Positions 1-8,294 of a DNA stretch of 64,000 nt are shown here, piece after piece. Position 1 is the stretch's first letter. The number at the start of each line of letters is the position of its first letter. A program made the translations under genes and the position numbers. The notes beneath the pieces were generated by a model. It saw only the letters and a program-made list of their open reading frames with translations. It did not search any database and was not told the DNA's origin. This DNA comes from Asanoa ferruginea. GTDB lineage: Bacteria > Actinomycetota > Actinomycetes > Mycobacteriales > Micromonosporaceae. The DNA lies in assembly GCF_003387075.1 (NCBI RefSeq), contig NZ_QUMQ01000001.1, positions 6,448,001 to 6,512,000 of the forward strand, in the 5' to 3' direction.

Positions 1-220
1 CTGCCAGCGGACCCGACGCCGGCAGGCCCCGGCGCGCGGCCTCCGCGGCAAGGACGTCCCGAACAACCAGCACCTGAACCACCCACCGCCGAAGCTGCCG
101 CCCCTCGGCGGTTTCCGGCGTCGGCAACGCGTGCCCGCCCGGCCCTCGATAGAGCCGACCCAGCTCCGCGGCGACGGCATCCGAATGGATCGGCTCGCCG
201 TCGACCCACGCCACCGTCAT
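1..220 (-). CDS. N-terminal part of an unrecognised protein (runs off left edge)
   Basis: An open frame starts with ATG at 220 and continues past the left edge; 73 codons are visible. The protein begins MTVAWVDGEPIHSDAVAAEL and is rich in Ala, Arg and Glu, with no signal peptide or membrane segment. The opening V-D-G-E-P-I resembles the start of SurA/PpiC-type chaperone N-domains, but I cannot assign a family. Its ATG overlaps the stop of the last micro-ORF of the upstream repeat array as ATGA, so it is probably the distal gene of the operon containing the Gfo/Idh and GH38 genes. The coding call is fairly safe; the function is unknown. Confidence 0.6.
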   Translation of the reverse strand, partial: MTVAWVDGEPIHSDAVAAELGRLYRGPGGHALPTPETAEGRQLRRWVVQVLVVRDVLAAEAARRGLPASGPLA

Positions 221-282
221 ATTTCGACCGCTGGCCGTGGTGGCGCGGTAGTGGCGATCCGGCCGATGCATGCCGCCGTCAT
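217..282 (-). CDS. Repeat-derived micro-ORF c (21 aa)
   Basis: ATG at 282 to TGA at 217-219. The peptide starts MTAACIGRIATT and ends AVEI. Its start overlaps the stop of micro-ORF b (ATGA) and its stop overlaps the start of the 1-220 gene (ATGA). It has no ribosome site of its own, so if translated it would depend on coupling. It need not make a functional product. Confidence 0.35.
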   Translation of the reverse strand: MTAACIGRIATTAPPRPAVEI

Positions 283-407
283 GGTTCGACCGCTGGCCGT
301 GGTGGCGCGGTAGTGGCGATCCGGCCGATGCATGCCGCCGTCATGGTTCGACCGCTGGCCGTGGCGGCGCGGTGGTGGCGACCCTGGCGATCCCTGCCCG
401 CTGTCAT
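279..407 (-). CDS. Repeat-derived micro-ORF b (42 aa)
   Basis: ATG at 407 to TGA at 279-281. It spans two repeat units because its first unit is 63 bp, so the next ATG (344) is in frame and no stop intervenes. The peptide starts MTAGRDRQGRHHR and ends PPRPAVEP, echoing the VVEP end of the GH38 protein. It overlaps micro-ORFs a and c by ATGA on each side. Confidence 0.35.
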   Translation of the reverse strand: MTAGRDRQGRHHRAATASGRTMTAACIGRIATTAPPRPAVEP

Positions 408-466
408 GGTTCGACCGTCCGTGGCGGAATGGTGGTGGCGATTCCGCCGACCCATGCCGCCGTCAT
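404..466 (-). CDS. Repeat-derived micro-ORF a (20 aa)
   Basis: ATG at 466 to TGA at 404-406. The ATG overlaps the TGA of the GH38 gene (ATGA at 463-466). The peptide begins MTAAWVGGIATT and ends TVEP. Its N-terminus mirrors that of the 1-220 gene (MTVAWVDG) and its C-terminus mirrors that of the GH38 protein, as expected if the unit is a fusion of the two gene ends. Confidence 0.35.
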   Translation of the reverse strand: MTAAWVGGIATTIPPRTVEP

Positions 467-3400
467 GGCTCGACCACCAGCCGCACCGGGGCGGTGTAGG
501 CAACCCGGCCGAACCACATGACCTTGGCCAGTGCCCACCACGTGCCTGGGGTGGCGTCGGTCGGCACGGTTACCCCGAACGACACCGACGCCTTGCCGCC
601 GGCGTCGAGCGCGAAGCCCTGGGTGTGCGGCGCGAGCATGTCCCAGGTGCCCCACGGGCTGATCACCTGTGCCTCGCCGTGCACGGCATACCCGGCCGGG
701 TTGGCCAGCGACAACGTGATCGTCGCCCGCTGGCCGGCACGCAGCCGCAGTTCGTCGACGTCGAGTTCGGCCGACAGGGCCGGCCCGGCATCGCCGAGCG
801 CCAGCACGTCTTCGACCGTGCTGCCGGCATGTTCCAACTGGGCCGTGACGACACCGCCGGCGGCCGCGTCCGGACCGGGCACGAGGTCGACGCCGAACGA
901 CGTCCAGCCGCCCGGCTCCAAGCGGACCGGCCGCTCGGCCGGGTCAGCCGTCCAGCCGGCGGGAGCTTCGATCCACACCGTCCCGTCGAAGGGACCATCG
1001 ACGAGGTCGCTCGCCACGGTCACCGAAATCGCACCGGACGCCGCGCGGTGGAGGTGCACGCTCACCGGCTGGTTGCCCATCGGCGCGGGACCCTTGTTGT
1101 GTAGCCAGTAGCGGGCGTACACCGGCTGCACCGGCTCGCTCCGTGGCCCGAGTTCGACGGACGACGAGCCAGGCGCTGCGTTGAGCAACCACGTCTCGAT
1201 CTCGAACGGCTCGAGCACCGAAGGGTCACCCGGCCGTGGGCGCTCCACCACGTCGGCCCGGCCGGCAACCGTGAGACCTGGACCCGCCAGCCGAACGGTG
1301 GCGGTCCGGCCGTGTGGCTCGTAGACCCGGGCCGTGACCCCAGCGCGCTCAGCGGCCGGGCGGCCCGACGCGAGGGGATCACCGGTGGCCTTGAGCGCGG
1401 TGAGCACCGCACCCGGCGACACGGTCAACAACGCCGACGAGGCCGGCAACGACCCCGGGTGTGCCTCGGCCACCACAGCGACGAGCGGATGGTTGTAGTC
1501 GTGCGCCCGCGCCGTGATCCCGCCCGCGCGCCAGTCACCGTCGGAGGACGTGAGCGCGTACTCGAACGAGTGGGTCCAATGTTGGAGCGCGAACGGCGAA
1601 CCATCGGGCGCGGTCCGGCGCGGCGGGTCGATCCACACCCCGGTCGGCCAGCCGGTGCACGACCGCAACAGCGACAGGTGCAGCCCGCCGTCGGCGGTGA
1701 CCGCGAACCCGGGAACGCCCCGGTTGAGCACCGCGACAGTCCGGTCCTCGTAGGCCTCCGGCGAGAACGAGCCGGCCACCGGAACCGAGAACTCGGCCAG
1801 GTCGGCGACCAGCGCGGCGACCGCCGCCGCGTCGTCATCCGTCGACGCCACCAGCAGGACGGGCAGGTCGCGCAGGCCGGTGAGGTCGGCGCTCGGTTGC
1901 CAGACCTCGTCCAGCGGCCGCGCGGCGGGCAGCCACATGCGGACGGCGCCGGTGGCGGCGAGTTGCCGGTCGAACGCGGCCGCGTGGTCCGGACCGGCGG
2001 CGGCCAGCACAGCGGCGGTGAACGCGTTGCGAGCTGGACTCCCGACGGAGATCCGCACGTCGGGCAGGTTTGAGTCGATCTCCAGCCGGCCGTAGCGCGG
2101 CCCTGAGGCGGTGGTGGAGGTGGCGGTCACCCCGGCGCGCACCAGCGCCACCGCGAGCGGACGCCCCAGCTCGGCGGGCTCCGGCACGATCACCTCGGCC
2201 ACGCCGATGGCCCGATGACCAACAGAGTCGGGCGACGTCAGCGTGACCCGGGCCGTGGTCCCGGAGCCGAACCACCGGTAGGCCGGGTTGTCGAGCGTCC
2301 ACGGATGCCGCGCGCTGTCGACGTCGGGATGGGCGAACCCGCGCGCGACCACCGCGTTGGCCACTTCCGACAGCGGCAGCCCGCCGGGCACCCCGACCGG
2401 CCAGCGCAGCCGCACCAGGTGGTCGCTGCCGGTGAACTCGTCGACCCGGGTGACGCAGTCCACGTGGGACAGCCCGTGCCACAGCGTCAGCGTCTGCGTG
2501 TAGCGAACCGGGCCGACCGACCCCGTGACGACGATCCGTGAACCGACCGGGCTGTGCTCGACGCGCACCGACGACGCCGGCTGCGAACCGGACGCCACCA
2601 CCGGGCCGCCGGTCGGCAACAGATGCCACGGACCCTCGTGGAACTCGGGGTGTTCGGCGTACTCGTCGTACACCAGGATCTCGTTGCCCACCCGACCGGG
2701 CCGCAGCAGCTCTCGACCGGTGGCCAGCTCGACGAGCGAAGAGACCGTGCCGCCGCGCGCCGGGTCGACCGTGAGCCGGTAGGCGGAGTTGGCGATGCTC
2801 AGTCCCGCGCCGACGGACCAGCCAGGGGCAACGGGCGACGGGACCAACCGGTAGGCGCTCTGGCCCAGCGACGGCACGTCGCGCGCGAGAAACGTCAGCC
2901 GGTCGCCGCACCGCACGGAAGGCACCGCGTCGCCGGAGGAATCCACCACCTGCGCGGGAGACGGCACCGAAACGGTGACCACGTCTGTGCGTGACCACGA
3001 TGACGGGTTGAAGACCAGCACGGCCGAACCGGGCCCGGTGGTGTCGACCTGGTCGCCGAGGTGGCGCACCGCCGCGTCGTGCACTCCCCGGGCCAGGTCG
3101 TGCGCCTCCCGCCAGCCGGCCAGCAGATCGAGGTAGACCTGGTCCGACTCGGTCCCGGTGATGGCGTCATGATGCGCGCCGTAGATGAGCAGCCGCCACG
3201 CCCGGTCCAGCGCCTCGACCGGGTAGCGCGCGTCGCCGTGCACCGACGCCAGCGTCGCCCACTTCTCCGCGTCGACAACCAGGTTCTCCACGACCCGGTG
3301 CGCCTGCTTGGTGTCTATATAGGACACGTCTTTGCCCGTGTAGATCGGGTTCATGTCCCGGGTCTGCGGGCTCAGCGATGTCAGCGAGGCCCGCACCGCG

Positions 3401-4545
3401 GCGAAGAAGTCGCGGGGGAGCGAACACACCAGCCGGGGCCAGAGATAACGGCTGTTCCAGTCGCGGTGGATCTCGGTCAGCCATTTGTTCGGCGGCGAAT
3501 AGTCGGTGCCGACCGGCAGCATGATGTGGCGGGTGGCCGCGGCCGGCCGCATCAACCGCCACAGCCGCAGCACCGCCTCCTCCGCCTCGGCGAGCGTGGC
3601 GGCCGAGTCCATCCACCAGCCGGCGCTGTAGTGCGCGGGCATATAGCTGGTCAGCAACCCCTGCCCGCTCGGCGCGATCCACTCGAACTCGCTCGGGAAC
3701 TGCATCGCCGACGCGTCGGTGACCACGTCGCCGGCCACCCGCATCATCGGGCCCCACTGGTGGAACGGGCCGCGCGCCCACGAACTCGACGTGAGCCCGG
3801 CGTCGGCCATGATGCCGGGAAACTGCGGATCGTGCCCGAAGGCGTCGAGCTGCCATGCGGTCGCCGGGTCGCCGCCGAGCACGTCGCGCTGGAAACCGAG
3901 CCCGTGCACGACGTTGCGGATGGTCGTCTCGGCACCGGTCAGGTTGGTGTTGGGCTCGTTGTAGGTGCCGCCCATCAGCTCCAGCCGACCCTCGGCGAGC
4001 AGCCGCCGGATCAGGTCGCGGTCCTGCGGATAGCAGTCCCAGTAGGGCTTGAGATAGTCGACCTCGGCCAGCACGAACTTGTAGTCGGGATCCCGCCGGG
4101 CCAGTTCGAGATGCGTGCGAACGAGGTCGAATCCGGTGTGCTGATAGGCCGCGCGGTGCTCCTGTGCGGCGCCGGGCAGGGCATTCCATTCACTGGTGTA
4201 CGCGGCCTGCGTGTTCCACCACACCGGGTCGTAGTGGAAGTGCGACACCAGGTGGACGGTCCAGCCCGGCTCGGCGACGACGACCGTGCCCGCACCGTGC
4301 ACCGTCTCACCGCCGGCGCGGGCGGTGACGGTGACCGGCACCTCGGCGCCGGTAGGACCGCCAACGTCGACCGCCACCTCGACTACCGCGACACCCGTGG
4401 CGTCCGCGTCAGCGACGAAACCCTCGACCTCCACGGGTACGCCCGGGCGTGCACCCGCCACCGCGATCCGCACCACCTGGCGCGGCTCGTCGACCGTCCC
4501 GACGAACAGGTCGGTCGACGAGATCGACGTGATCCGGAGCGACAT
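463..4545 (-). CDS. GH38 alpha-mannosidase-like glycosidase, 1360 aa
   Basis: Predicted retaining alpha-mannosidase. After an N-terminal beta region the GH38 core carries HFHYDPVWW (about residues 102-110, metal-site His/Asp), QLDAFGHD (about 232-239, with the Asp expected to be the nucleophile) and HHDAITGT (about 456-463). All three are family signatures. The C-terminal part ends in a sandwich domain of the NEW3/NPCBM-associated type. No signal peptide is visible, so the enzyme is probably cytoplasmic. It is longer than a typical bacterial GH38 because of the flanking beta domains. The ATG overlaps the stop of the Gfo/Idh gene by one base (TGATG), implying one operon. The stop is part of the ATGA junction that seeds the 62-bp repeat array. 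The fold is secure; the exact linkage is not. Confidence 0.9.
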   Translation of the reverse strand: MSLRITSISSTDLFVGTVDEPRQVVRIAVAGARPGVPVEVEGFVADADATGVAVVEVAVDVGGPTGAEVPVTVTARAGGETVHGAGTVVVAEPGWTVHLVSHFHYDPVWWNTQAAYTSEWNALPGAAQEHRAAYQHTGFDLVRTHLELARRDPDYKFVLAEVDYLKPYWDCYPQDRDLIRRLLAEGRLELMGGTYNEPNTNLTGAETTIRNVVHGLGFQRDVLGGDPATAWQLDAFGHDPQFPGIMADAGLTSSSWARGPFHQWGPMMRVAGDVVTDASAMQFPSEFEWIAPSGQGLLTSYMPAHYSAGWWMDSAATLAEAEEAVLRLWRLMRPAAATRHIMLPVGTDYSPPNKWLTEIHRDWNSRYLWPRLVCSLPRDFFAAVRASLTSLSPQTRDMNPIYTGKDVSYIDTKQAHRVVENLVVDAEKWATLASVHGDARYPVEALDRAWRLLIYGAHHDAITGTESDQVYLDLLAGWREAHDLARGVHDAAVRHLGDQVDTTGPGSAVLVFNPSSWSRTDVVTVSVPSPAQVVDSSGDAVPSVRCGDRLTFLARDVPSLGQSAYRLVPSPVAPGWSVGAGLSIANSAYRLTVDPARGGTVSSLVELATGRELLRPGRVGNEILVYDEYAEHPEFHEGPWHLLPTGGPVVASGSQPASSVRVEHSPVGSRIVVTGSVGPVRYTQTLTLWHGLSHVDCVTRVDEFTGSDHLVRLRWPVGVPGGLPLSEVANAVVARGFAHPDVDSARHPWTLDNPAYRWFGSGTTARVTLTSPDSVGHRAIGVAEVIVPEPAELGRPLAVALVRAGVTATSTTASGPRYGRLEIDSNLPDVRISVGSPARNAFTAAVLAAAGPDHAAAFDRQLAATGAVRMWLPAARPLDEVWQPSADLTGLRDLPVLLVASTDDDAAAVAALVADLAEFSVPVAGSFSPEAYEDRTVAVLNRGVPGFAVTADGGLHLSLLRSCTGWPTGVWIDPPRRTAPDGSPFALQHWTHSFEYALTSSDGDWRAGGITARAHDYNHPLVAVVAEAHPGSLPASSALLTVSPGAVLTALKATGDPLASGRPAAERAGVTARVYEPHGRTATVRLAGPGLTVAGRADVVERPRPGDPSVLEPFEIETWLLNAAPGSSSVELGPRSEPVQPVYARYWLHNKGPAPMGNQPVSVHLHRAASGAISVTVASDLVDGPFDGTVWIEAPAGWTADPAERPVRLEPGGWTSFGVDLVPGPDAAAGGVVTAQLEHAGSTVEDVLALGDAGPALSAELDVDELRLRAGQRATITLSLANPAGYAVHGEAQVISPWGTWDMLAPHTQGFALDAGGKASVSFGVTVPTDATPGTWWALAKVMWFGRVAYTAPVRLVVEP

Positions 4546-5846
4546 CAGGCGTCGAGCAGCGTGGTGATGTCGACCGCGCGCCCGGTGCGGAACGACTCGT
4601 TGGCCCCCAGCCCCGGGAGCAACGCGAGCAGGCCGTCCTCGGCATTCGCACGGTCGGCCGCCTGGTCGCTGGTGCCGTCCAGCAGCGCGGCGAGCATCCG
4701 CTGGTCGCCACCGCCGTGCCCGCCGTGGTCGAACGCGGGAACCGTCACCTCTTCCGGCGGCTGCCAGAGCCGCCGCACCAGGATCCGGGCGCCGCCGGCC
4801 GTCTCCGCCGCGAGGTCACCGTGCACCGAGCCCTTGGCCGACTCGATCCGGGCCGCGGGCTGGGTCCAGAGCGCCTCCTCGACCTCGAGTTCGAGCCGGC
4901 CGCCGGTGCCGTTGAACATCACCCGGTAGCCCTCCCACGGGGAGTACGCGGTCAAGTGGTAGCTCATCGACGCGCCGGTGTCGTACCCGATGACCAGCGC
5001 CATGTCGTCTTCGATGGTGATGCCGTCGCCGAACACGTTCTGGTCGCGGAGATAGCCCGAGTCGACCTCCGCTTCGAGGTAGAGCGCGCGCAGGCTGGGG
5101 TTGTCGGCCAAGTGGATGGCGAACGGGTCGTCCTGCGCGGCCGGCGAGCCGTGCGCCCGGACGTAGTCGCGGGCGTAGCCGGTGCGCTTGCCGTTGGCGC
5201 CGTAGAAGGCCAGCCGGCCCTGCCCGTAGACGGACACCGGCCGGGCAGCGAGCCACCAGTTGACCAGATCGAAGTGGTGGCTGGCCTTGTGCACCATCAG
5301 CCCGCCGGAGTTGACCCGCTCGCGGTGCCAGCGACGGAAGTAGTCGGCACCGTGCCGCACGTCGAGCAGCCACTCGAAGTGCACCGAGAGCACGTCGCCG
5401 ATCGCGCCGGACCGGAGCAGGTCGCGCACCTTGGCATGCACCGGGTTGAACCGGTAGTTGAACGCGACCGTCAGGTCGCCGCCGGTGTCGCGCACGGCGG
5501 CCATGATGCGGCGGGCCTTCGTGGTGTCGGTCGTCATCGCCTTCTCGGTGATGACCCGGGCGCCAGCCCGCAGCGCGCGGACGATGTAGTCGTCGTGGGT
5601 GGCGTCGGGCGAGGTCACCACGACCAGGTCGGGAACGTCCTGAAGCAGCCGGTCGAAGTCGCCGGGCGCCCAGGTCCAGGCCGCCGGGCGACCGTGCTCG
5701 GCGAGCAGCTTGTTGTGGAACGCCATCCGGGTCGGGCTCGGGTCGCAGAGGCCGACGACGTCGTACGCGGGCCGGCTGGCGAGGCCCGCGGTGAAGAGCT
5801 GGGCACGATGGCCGGTGCCGACGATGGCGACCCGTGACGCTGGCAT
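4545..5846 (-). CDS. Gfo/Idh/MocA-family NAD(P)-dependent oxidoreductase, 433 aa
   Basis: The N-terminal Rossmann domain has VAIVGTGHRAQ (residues 6-16), and the second signature EKAMTTDTTKA holds the usual E-K pair. The C-terminal alpha/beta domain contains the family's FNYRFNP and HKASHHFDLVNWW motifs. Members oxidise or reduce a sugar hydroxyl, and some act as NAD-dependent glycosidases, so a role in processing the sugar released by the adjacent GH38 is likely. It is the first gene of the minus-strand operon, and its stop overlaps the GH38 start. Upstream lies a promoter with two identical palindromes, suggesting repression in the absence of inducer. The sugar substrate cannot be read from sequence. 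Confidence 0.9.
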   Translation of the reverse strand: MPASRVAIVGTGHRAQLFTAGLASRPAYDVVGLCDPSPTRMAFHNKLLAEHGRPAAWTWAPGDFDRLLQDVPDLVVVTSPDATHDDYIVRALRAGARVITEKAMTTDTTKARRIMAAVRDTGGDLTVAFNYRFNPVHAKVRDLLRSGAIGDVLSVHFEWLLDVRHGADYFRRWHRERVNSGGLMVHKASHHFDLVNWWLAARPVSVYGQGRLAFYGANGKRTGYARDYVRAHGSPAAQDDPFAIHLADNPSLRALYLEAEVDSGYLRDQNVFGDGITIEDDMALVIGYDTGASMSYHLTAYSPWEGYRVMFNGTGGRLELEVEEALWTQPAARIESAKGSVHGDLAAETAGGARILVRRLWQPPEEVTVPAFDHGGHGGGDQRMLAALLDGTSDQAADRANAEDGLLALLPGLGANESFRTGRAVDITTLLDA

Positions 5847-5879
5847 GACAGTTGCCTTTCGGTCTCGTGTGGACCGCGC

Positions 5880-5931
5880 TGGACCGGTCCACCGCGAAAG
5901 GGACGCTAACAGTGGACCGGTCCAACAACAA
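5880..5931 (-). promoter_or_regulatory. Promoter with twin TGGACCGGTCCA operators
   Basis: Two identical perfect 12-bp palindromes, TGGACCGGTCCA, lie at 5880-5891 and 5913-5924, 33 bp apart centre to centre (about three helical turns). On the minus strand a plausible -35 TTGTTG (5926-5931) and -10 TAGCGT (5903-5908) are separated by 17 bp. One palindrome is then in the spacer and the other just after the start point, a repression layout. The sequence resembles GntR/HutC-type sites (TGGTCT-AGACCA). No such regulator gene is in the window. Confidence 0.65.
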
Positions 5932-5939
5932 GCCGTACG

Positions 5940-6773
5940 CTACCCGGAATGTGGCGGGAACAGCTGCGGGCAGACCCGCGGATCGGCGTAGTCGGGCGCA
6001 CCGTCGCGGCGCCGGACGAGCCGGTCGTTGCCGTGTCGGGCCGGCTGGCCGTCCGGCCCGACATGCCGCCGCCACCGGTTGTCGGCGGGCTGGAGGTGGA
6101 TCGCCAGCGACCGGCGCGGTGCGCTGCCGTGGTTGGGCCCGCTGCCGTGCACCGTGCGGCAGTGGTGGAAGCTGACCTGGCCGCGCCGCATGGTCGTCGG
6201 CCTGACCTTCACCCGGAAGCCCTGCCGCTCGATCCGGTCGGTGAGCGCGTCCAGGTCCTGCGCGAAGAAGTCCAACCCCTCCACGTCCCAGTGGTGGCTG
6301 CCTTCCAGGAACGACACCGAACCGCTCGACTCGTCGACGTCGTGGAACGCGACCCAGGCCGTGAGCATGTTGTCCGACGAGCAGGTCTGCCAGTACTGCC
6401 GGTCGGTGTGCCAGCCGACGTTCGCGACCAGCCCGGCGCTGTCGACCGGCTTGTAGAGCAGTTGGTCGTGCCAGAGCCGGATCCCGGTGGCACCGGCGAG
6501 CCGCGCGGCGGTGGCGGCGATCGCCGGATAGCTGACCAGGTCGGCCAGTTCGCGCACCACCAGCGAGGCGTAGTCGTTCTTGCGCAGCCCCGGCCCGGCT
6601 GTCCAACCGGCGGGCACGGCGAGGTCGGCGTCCCGTTCCCTGGCGTAGAAGCGCCGCATACCACGCTCGGCGGCGTCGAGAACCGCGCCGGGCACGATGA
6701 CCGGCGAGACCCAGAAACCATGTTCGCGGTACGCCGCGACGTCGTCGGGTCCTGGCAAGAAGGAGTGATCCAT
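5940..6773 (-). CDS. Phytanoyl-CoA dioxygenase (PhyH) family protein, 277 aa
   Basis: Fe(II)/2-oxoglutarate-dependent oxygenase fold. GWHTDRQYW carries the H-x-D iron ligands, and the distal His lies near FHHCRTVHGSG, followed by RRSLAIHLQP with the Arg expected to bind 2-oxoglutarate. The start at 6773 (MDHSFLPGP) gives a family-typical length; a longer GTG start at 6863 would overlap the divergent hydrolase more deeply. The start lies one base inside the divergent hydrolase start, so both share a compact control region to the right. It sits just upstream of the twin-palindrome promoter. Relatives act on small metabolites or modified sugars; the substrate is unknown. Confidence 0.85.
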   Translation of the reverse strand: MDHSFLPGPDDVAAYREHGFWVSPVIVPGAVLDAAERGMRRFYARERDADLAVPAGWTAGPGLRKNDYASLVVRELADLVSYPAIAATAARLAGATGIRLWHDQLLYKPVDSAGLVANVGWHTDRQYWQTCSSDNMLTAWVAFHDVDESSGSVSFLEGSHHWDVEGLDFFAQDLDALTDRIERQGFRVKVRPTTMRRGQVSFHHCRTVHGSGPNHGSAPRRSLAIHLQPADNRWRRHVGPDGQPARHGNDRLVRRRDGAPDYADPRVCPQLFPPHSG

Positions 6774-7386
6774 GGTGTCGAACGTAGGTAGCGGAACCGA
6801 TGCGTTCGTGCCTGATCCGGCCGAGTTCGGTGCGAATCCGAACGCGCTGATCCTGCACGGCACTCCGGGCAGAGCGGAGTTCTACAACCCGGATGTGCCC
6901 TCGTCGAGCAACCACCACTGGCTGCCCTGGCTCGCCAAGCAGCTCATCGTGCGGGACATCCCGGCGCACACGCCGGAGATGCCGATGGCCTTCGCGCCGT
7001 ACTACCCGGCCTGGCGGCGCGAGTTCGAGCGCTACGACGTCGGCCCCCGCACGCTGTTCGCGGCGCACAGTTGCGGCGCGGGCTTCCTGCTGCGCTGGCT
7101 CAGCGAGCATCCGGACGTCTTCGTCGGCCGGGTGGTGCTGGTCGCGCCGTGGCTGGACCCGACCGATCGCGCACGTGGCTTCTGCGACTTCACGCTGGAT
7201 CCGCACCTGGCCGCGCGTACCGCTGGATTGACGGTCTTCCACTCCGCCGACGACTTCGACGACATCCAGGTGACAGTGCGCCGGATCCGCGACACGGTGC
7301 TCGACCTGCGATACCGGGAATTCGAGGGGTACGGACACTTCGCCCGGCTCACGTTTCCGGAACTGCTCGGCGCGCTGGTGGACTGA
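6772..7386 (+). CDS. Alpha/beta hydrolase of RBBP9/YdeN type, 204 aa
   Basis: Small serine hydrolase. ALILHG opens the fold, AHSCGAGF holds the nucleophile Ser in place of the usual G-x-S-x-G elbow, and EGYGHFAR near the C-terminus carries the catalytic His. An AAGGAG ribosome site at 6760-6765 precedes the ATG. The stop overlaps the start of the AraC gene (TGATG), so the two are co-translated. The family includes small esterases and aminopeptidase-like proteins of poorly known substrate; here it could deacylate a sugar, but that is inference. Confidence 0.8.
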   Translation: MVSNVGSGTDAFVPDPAEFGANPNALILHGTPGRAEFYNPDVPSSSNHHWLPWLAKQLIVRDIPAHTPEMPMAFAPYYPAWRREFERYDVGPRTLFAAHSCGAGFLLRWLSEHPDVFVGRVVLVAPWLDPTDRARGFCDFTLDPHLAARTAGLTVFHSADDFDDIQVTVRRIRDTVLDLRYREFEGYGHFARLTFPELLGALVD

Positions 7387-8294
7387 TGTCCGGAGTAGCG
7401 GTGTTCCGCCCGACCGGGGTCACGGCGGGGTTCCACGCCGACGTCCGCACCGACCCCGACGACGGCACCGGGCTCGTGCACGCCGGCGAGCAGTGGACGC
7501 CGGCCCGCTTCCGGATCGCGCCGCACACCCACCCGGTCTGGGAGTTCTACCTCCAGATGCACGGCGAGAGCACCTGGCAGGCCGGCGGCGAGTTGTTCGC
7601 GCTGCGCCCCGGTCACCTGCTCGGCGTCGGGCCCGGCGTGCCGCACCACATGCGCGACGAATCCTCGCGGCACAACCACTTCTGCTTCGCGGCCGTCGAC
7701 CTGTCGCCGGCGCTGGTCCGCCATCCCGACCTCGCGGCCGACTGGCGCGGGCAGCCGCCGGCCGTGCACCGGGCCGGCTCCGACGCATTGGCCGAGACGT
7801 TCCGGCAGATCGGCCGGGAGCTGACCGCGGTCCGCCGGCACGGCACCACGGGCCTGCTCTTGGCGGTCGACCGGCTGGTGCTCGAGGTGAGCCGGCAGCT
7901 ACGCGACACCCATCCGGTGCCGACGTTGGCGAGCCACCCGGCGGTGGCGGCCGCGAAGAACCTGCTCGACCGGGACAGCGCGCGGCGCTGGACGCTCGAC
8001 GAGCTGTCCCGGGCGATCGGGCTCGCGCCGGGCTATCTGGCCCGGCTGTTCGCGCAGGAGGTCGGGATGACGCCGCACCGCTATCTCAACGAGCGCCGGG
8101 TGGTGCAGGCGCGGCACCTGCTGGCCAGCGGCGACCTGCCGGTGACCAGCATCGCGTTCGAGGTGGGCTTCGGCTCCAGCCAGCATTTCGCCCGGGTCTT
8201 CCGGCAGCTCACCGGTCGGACGCCCCGGGAGCACCGGCGGGCGGCGCGCCCCAGGGTTCAGGACCAGGCTTTGGCGTCACGGAACGGGAAATGA
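7386..8294 (+). CDS. AraC-family transcriptional regulator, 302 aa
   Basis: An N-terminal cupin-type sensing domain (H-T-H-P-V-W-E-F near residue 45) is followed by a C-terminal double helix-turn-helix. The AraC signature is clear in RRWTLDELSRAIGLAPGYLA and then VTSIAFEVGFGSSQHFARVF. The ATG overlaps the hydrolase stop by one base. Its 3' end overlaps the convergent PhyH gene by 37 bp. It probably responds to a sugar or its derivative and controls the neighbouring dioxygenase or glycosidase genes. Confidence 0.92.
   Translation: MSGVAVFRPTGVTAGFHADVRTDPDDGTGLVHAGEQWTPARFRIAPHTHPVWEFYLQMHGESTWQAGGELFALRPGHLLGVGPGVPHHMRDESSRHNHFCFAAVDLSPALVRHPDLAADWRGQPPAVHRAGSDALAETFRQIGRELTAVRRHGTTGLLLAVDRLVLEVSRQLRDTHPVPTLASHPAVAAAKNLLDRDSARRWTLDELSRAIGLAPGYLARLFAQEVGMTPHRYLNERRVVQARHLLASGDLPVTSIAFEVGFGSSQHFARVFRQLTGRTPREHRRAARPRVQDQALASRNGK

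Larger units (their letters stand above)
216..466 (-). repeat. 62-bp minisatellite built on an ATGA stop/start junction
   Basis: Copies of GTCGAACCATGACGGCGGC (minus strand) recur with ATGs at 466, 407, 344, 282 and 220, so the units are 59, 63, 62 and 62 bp. The two units between 344 and 220 are nearly identical. The first copy contains the stop codon of the GH38 gene (VVEP*), and the last contains the start codon of the next gene (MTVAWV). The array therefore looks like a tandem duplication of the junction between those two genes. Confidence 0.9.

Noticed and set aside
216-466. Palindromic or IS-derived element
   Set aside because: No terminal inverted repeats; the units are direct repeats of the gene junction.
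3061-4929. 622-codon open frame on the plus strand opposite the GH38 and Gfo/Idh genes
   Set aside because: Composition is Arg/Gly/His-rich with no domain, and it mirrors real genes on the minus strand; an artefact of high GC.
6774-6863. 30-residue N-terminal extension of the first PhyH protein from a GTG at 6863
   Set aside because: No ribosome site, no conserved content, and it would overlap the divergent hydrolase gene.
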